A DNA stretch of 6,194 nt, from the NCBI GenBank assembly GCA_019418525.1, contig DYBS01000136.1:1-6194 (forward strand), written 5' to 3'. Under the pieces are notes generated by a model that was not told where the DNA came from, ran no database searches, and saw only the letters and a program-made list of their open reading frames with translations. The position numbers and the translations under genes are program-made. The DNA comes from Clostridiales bacterium (GTDB taxonomy: Bacteria; Bacillota; Clostridia; Oscillospirales; Oscillospiraceae). Every line of letters begins with the position of its first letter. Positions within the stretch are counted from its first letter, which is position 1. Below, in pieces: positions 5,818 through 6,194 of this stretch.

Positions 5818-6194
5818 TCATTTCCGCAGCACAGGGTCCACCCGATGGAGATACAGGGCGATGAGCTTGGAGAAACCGTAGTCATAGACCAGGAAGGCGG
5901 CGTTGCCCACCAGATAGACCAGCCCCGTGCCCACCAGGGGCTCGGGCAGGAAGGGCAGGAAAAATTCCGCCAGCAGGAAGTAAAAGAGGCTGAGGATGCA
6001 GTTGAAGAAGAGAAGCTTGGCCAGCAGCTCCAGCCCCCGGGGCAGACGTTCACACAGGGACTTCACCACCGGATAGAGCCCAAAAAAGAGCAGATACAGC
6101 AAAGCGCAGCCCTTGTCCGGCACCACCAGCAGGCCTAAAATGGCCGCGGCGGCATAGCACATCAGGCCACCGCGTAGGCCCACCGAGATAACGG
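5818..6194 (-). CDS. Multi-pass membrane protein of unknown function (5' end outside window)
   Basis: I do not recognise this protein. 124 codons are visible, open to the window edge and ending in TGA at 5818-5820. A GTG at 6183 could be read as a start, but the frame continues upstream (VIS before it) and no ribosome binding site can be seen in the few remaining bases, so the protein probably extends beyond the window. Counting from that GTG, hydrophobic segments lie at about 8-21, 26-43, 54-78 and 85-103, separated by short polar turns such as KSLCERLPRG (41-50) and followed by a basic tail (HRVDPVLRK). This indicates four membrane helices in the visible part, and an integral cytoplasmic-membrane protein. 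It is codirectional with the yicC operon but is separated from it by a promoter. No catalytic motif is visible. Confidence 0.75.
   Translation of the reverse strand, partial: VISVGLRGGLMCYAAAAILGLLVVPDKGCALLYLLFFGLYPVVKSLCERLPRGLELLAKLLFFNCILSLFYFLLAEFFLPFLPEPLVGTGLVYLVGNAAFLVYDYGFSKLIALYLHRVDPVLRK

Noticed and set aside
1..6194. Mobile element, CRISPR array, defence island or other novel system
   Set aside because: Almost the whole window is accounted for by conserved housekeeping genes in a known order. There are no transposase frames, direct repeats or spacer patterns, and no compositional break other than the promoter.

Overview
Every gene in this window lies on the minus strand, so transcription runs from high to low coordinates. 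The layout is a housekeeping cluster typical of Gram-positive Firmicutes: an unidentified membrane protein (5' end outside the window), then yicC/yloC, remA (DUF370), gmk, rpoZ, priA, def and fmt (3' end outside the window). RemA, the strong AGGAGG-type ribosome binding sites and the gene order (as in Bacillus subtilis yloC-remA-gmk-rpoZ-coaBC-priA-def-fmt) point to a Firmicute. The high GC content with GC-rich third codon positions, together with the protein sequences, suggests a Clostridia member of the Oscillospiraceae type, such as a gut Flavonifractor-like organism. That genus-level guess is inference.

Region by region (plus-strand coordinates): 5818-6194 is the C-terminal part of a multi-pass membrane protein of unknown function. 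5704-5817 is the main intergenic region. It holds a convincing promoter with an extended -10 (TGATATAAT) and a leader with two GC-rich hairpins. 4825-5703 is yicC, which very probably starts at a TTG codon. 4537-4809 is remA, 3890-4540 gmk and 3686-3883 rpoZ. 3614-3685 is a 72-nt gap with a perfect 11-bp inverted repeat, at the place where B. subtilis carries coaBC. 1148-3613 is priA, 642-1136 def and 1-641 the first 213 codons of fmt.

The genes are tightly packed. remA and gmk overlap by 4 nt, gmk-rpoZ are 6 nt apart, priA-def 11 nt, and def-fmt 0 nt. Several ribosome binding sites are embedded in the end of the preceding gene, so translational coupling is likely. Functionally the cluster joins RNA turnover (YicC), matrix/osmostress gene control (RemA), guanine nucleotide synthesis (Gmk), RNA polymerase assembly (omega), replication restart (PriA), and the start and end of the N-formylmethionine cycle (Fmt adds the formyl group, Def removes it).

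I found no mobile element, CRISPR array, tRNA, rRNA or defence system. Nothing here looks like a new biological system. The points most worth a second look are the missing coaBC with a hairpin in its place, the yicC promoter/leader, and the start-codon corrections for yicC and priA.
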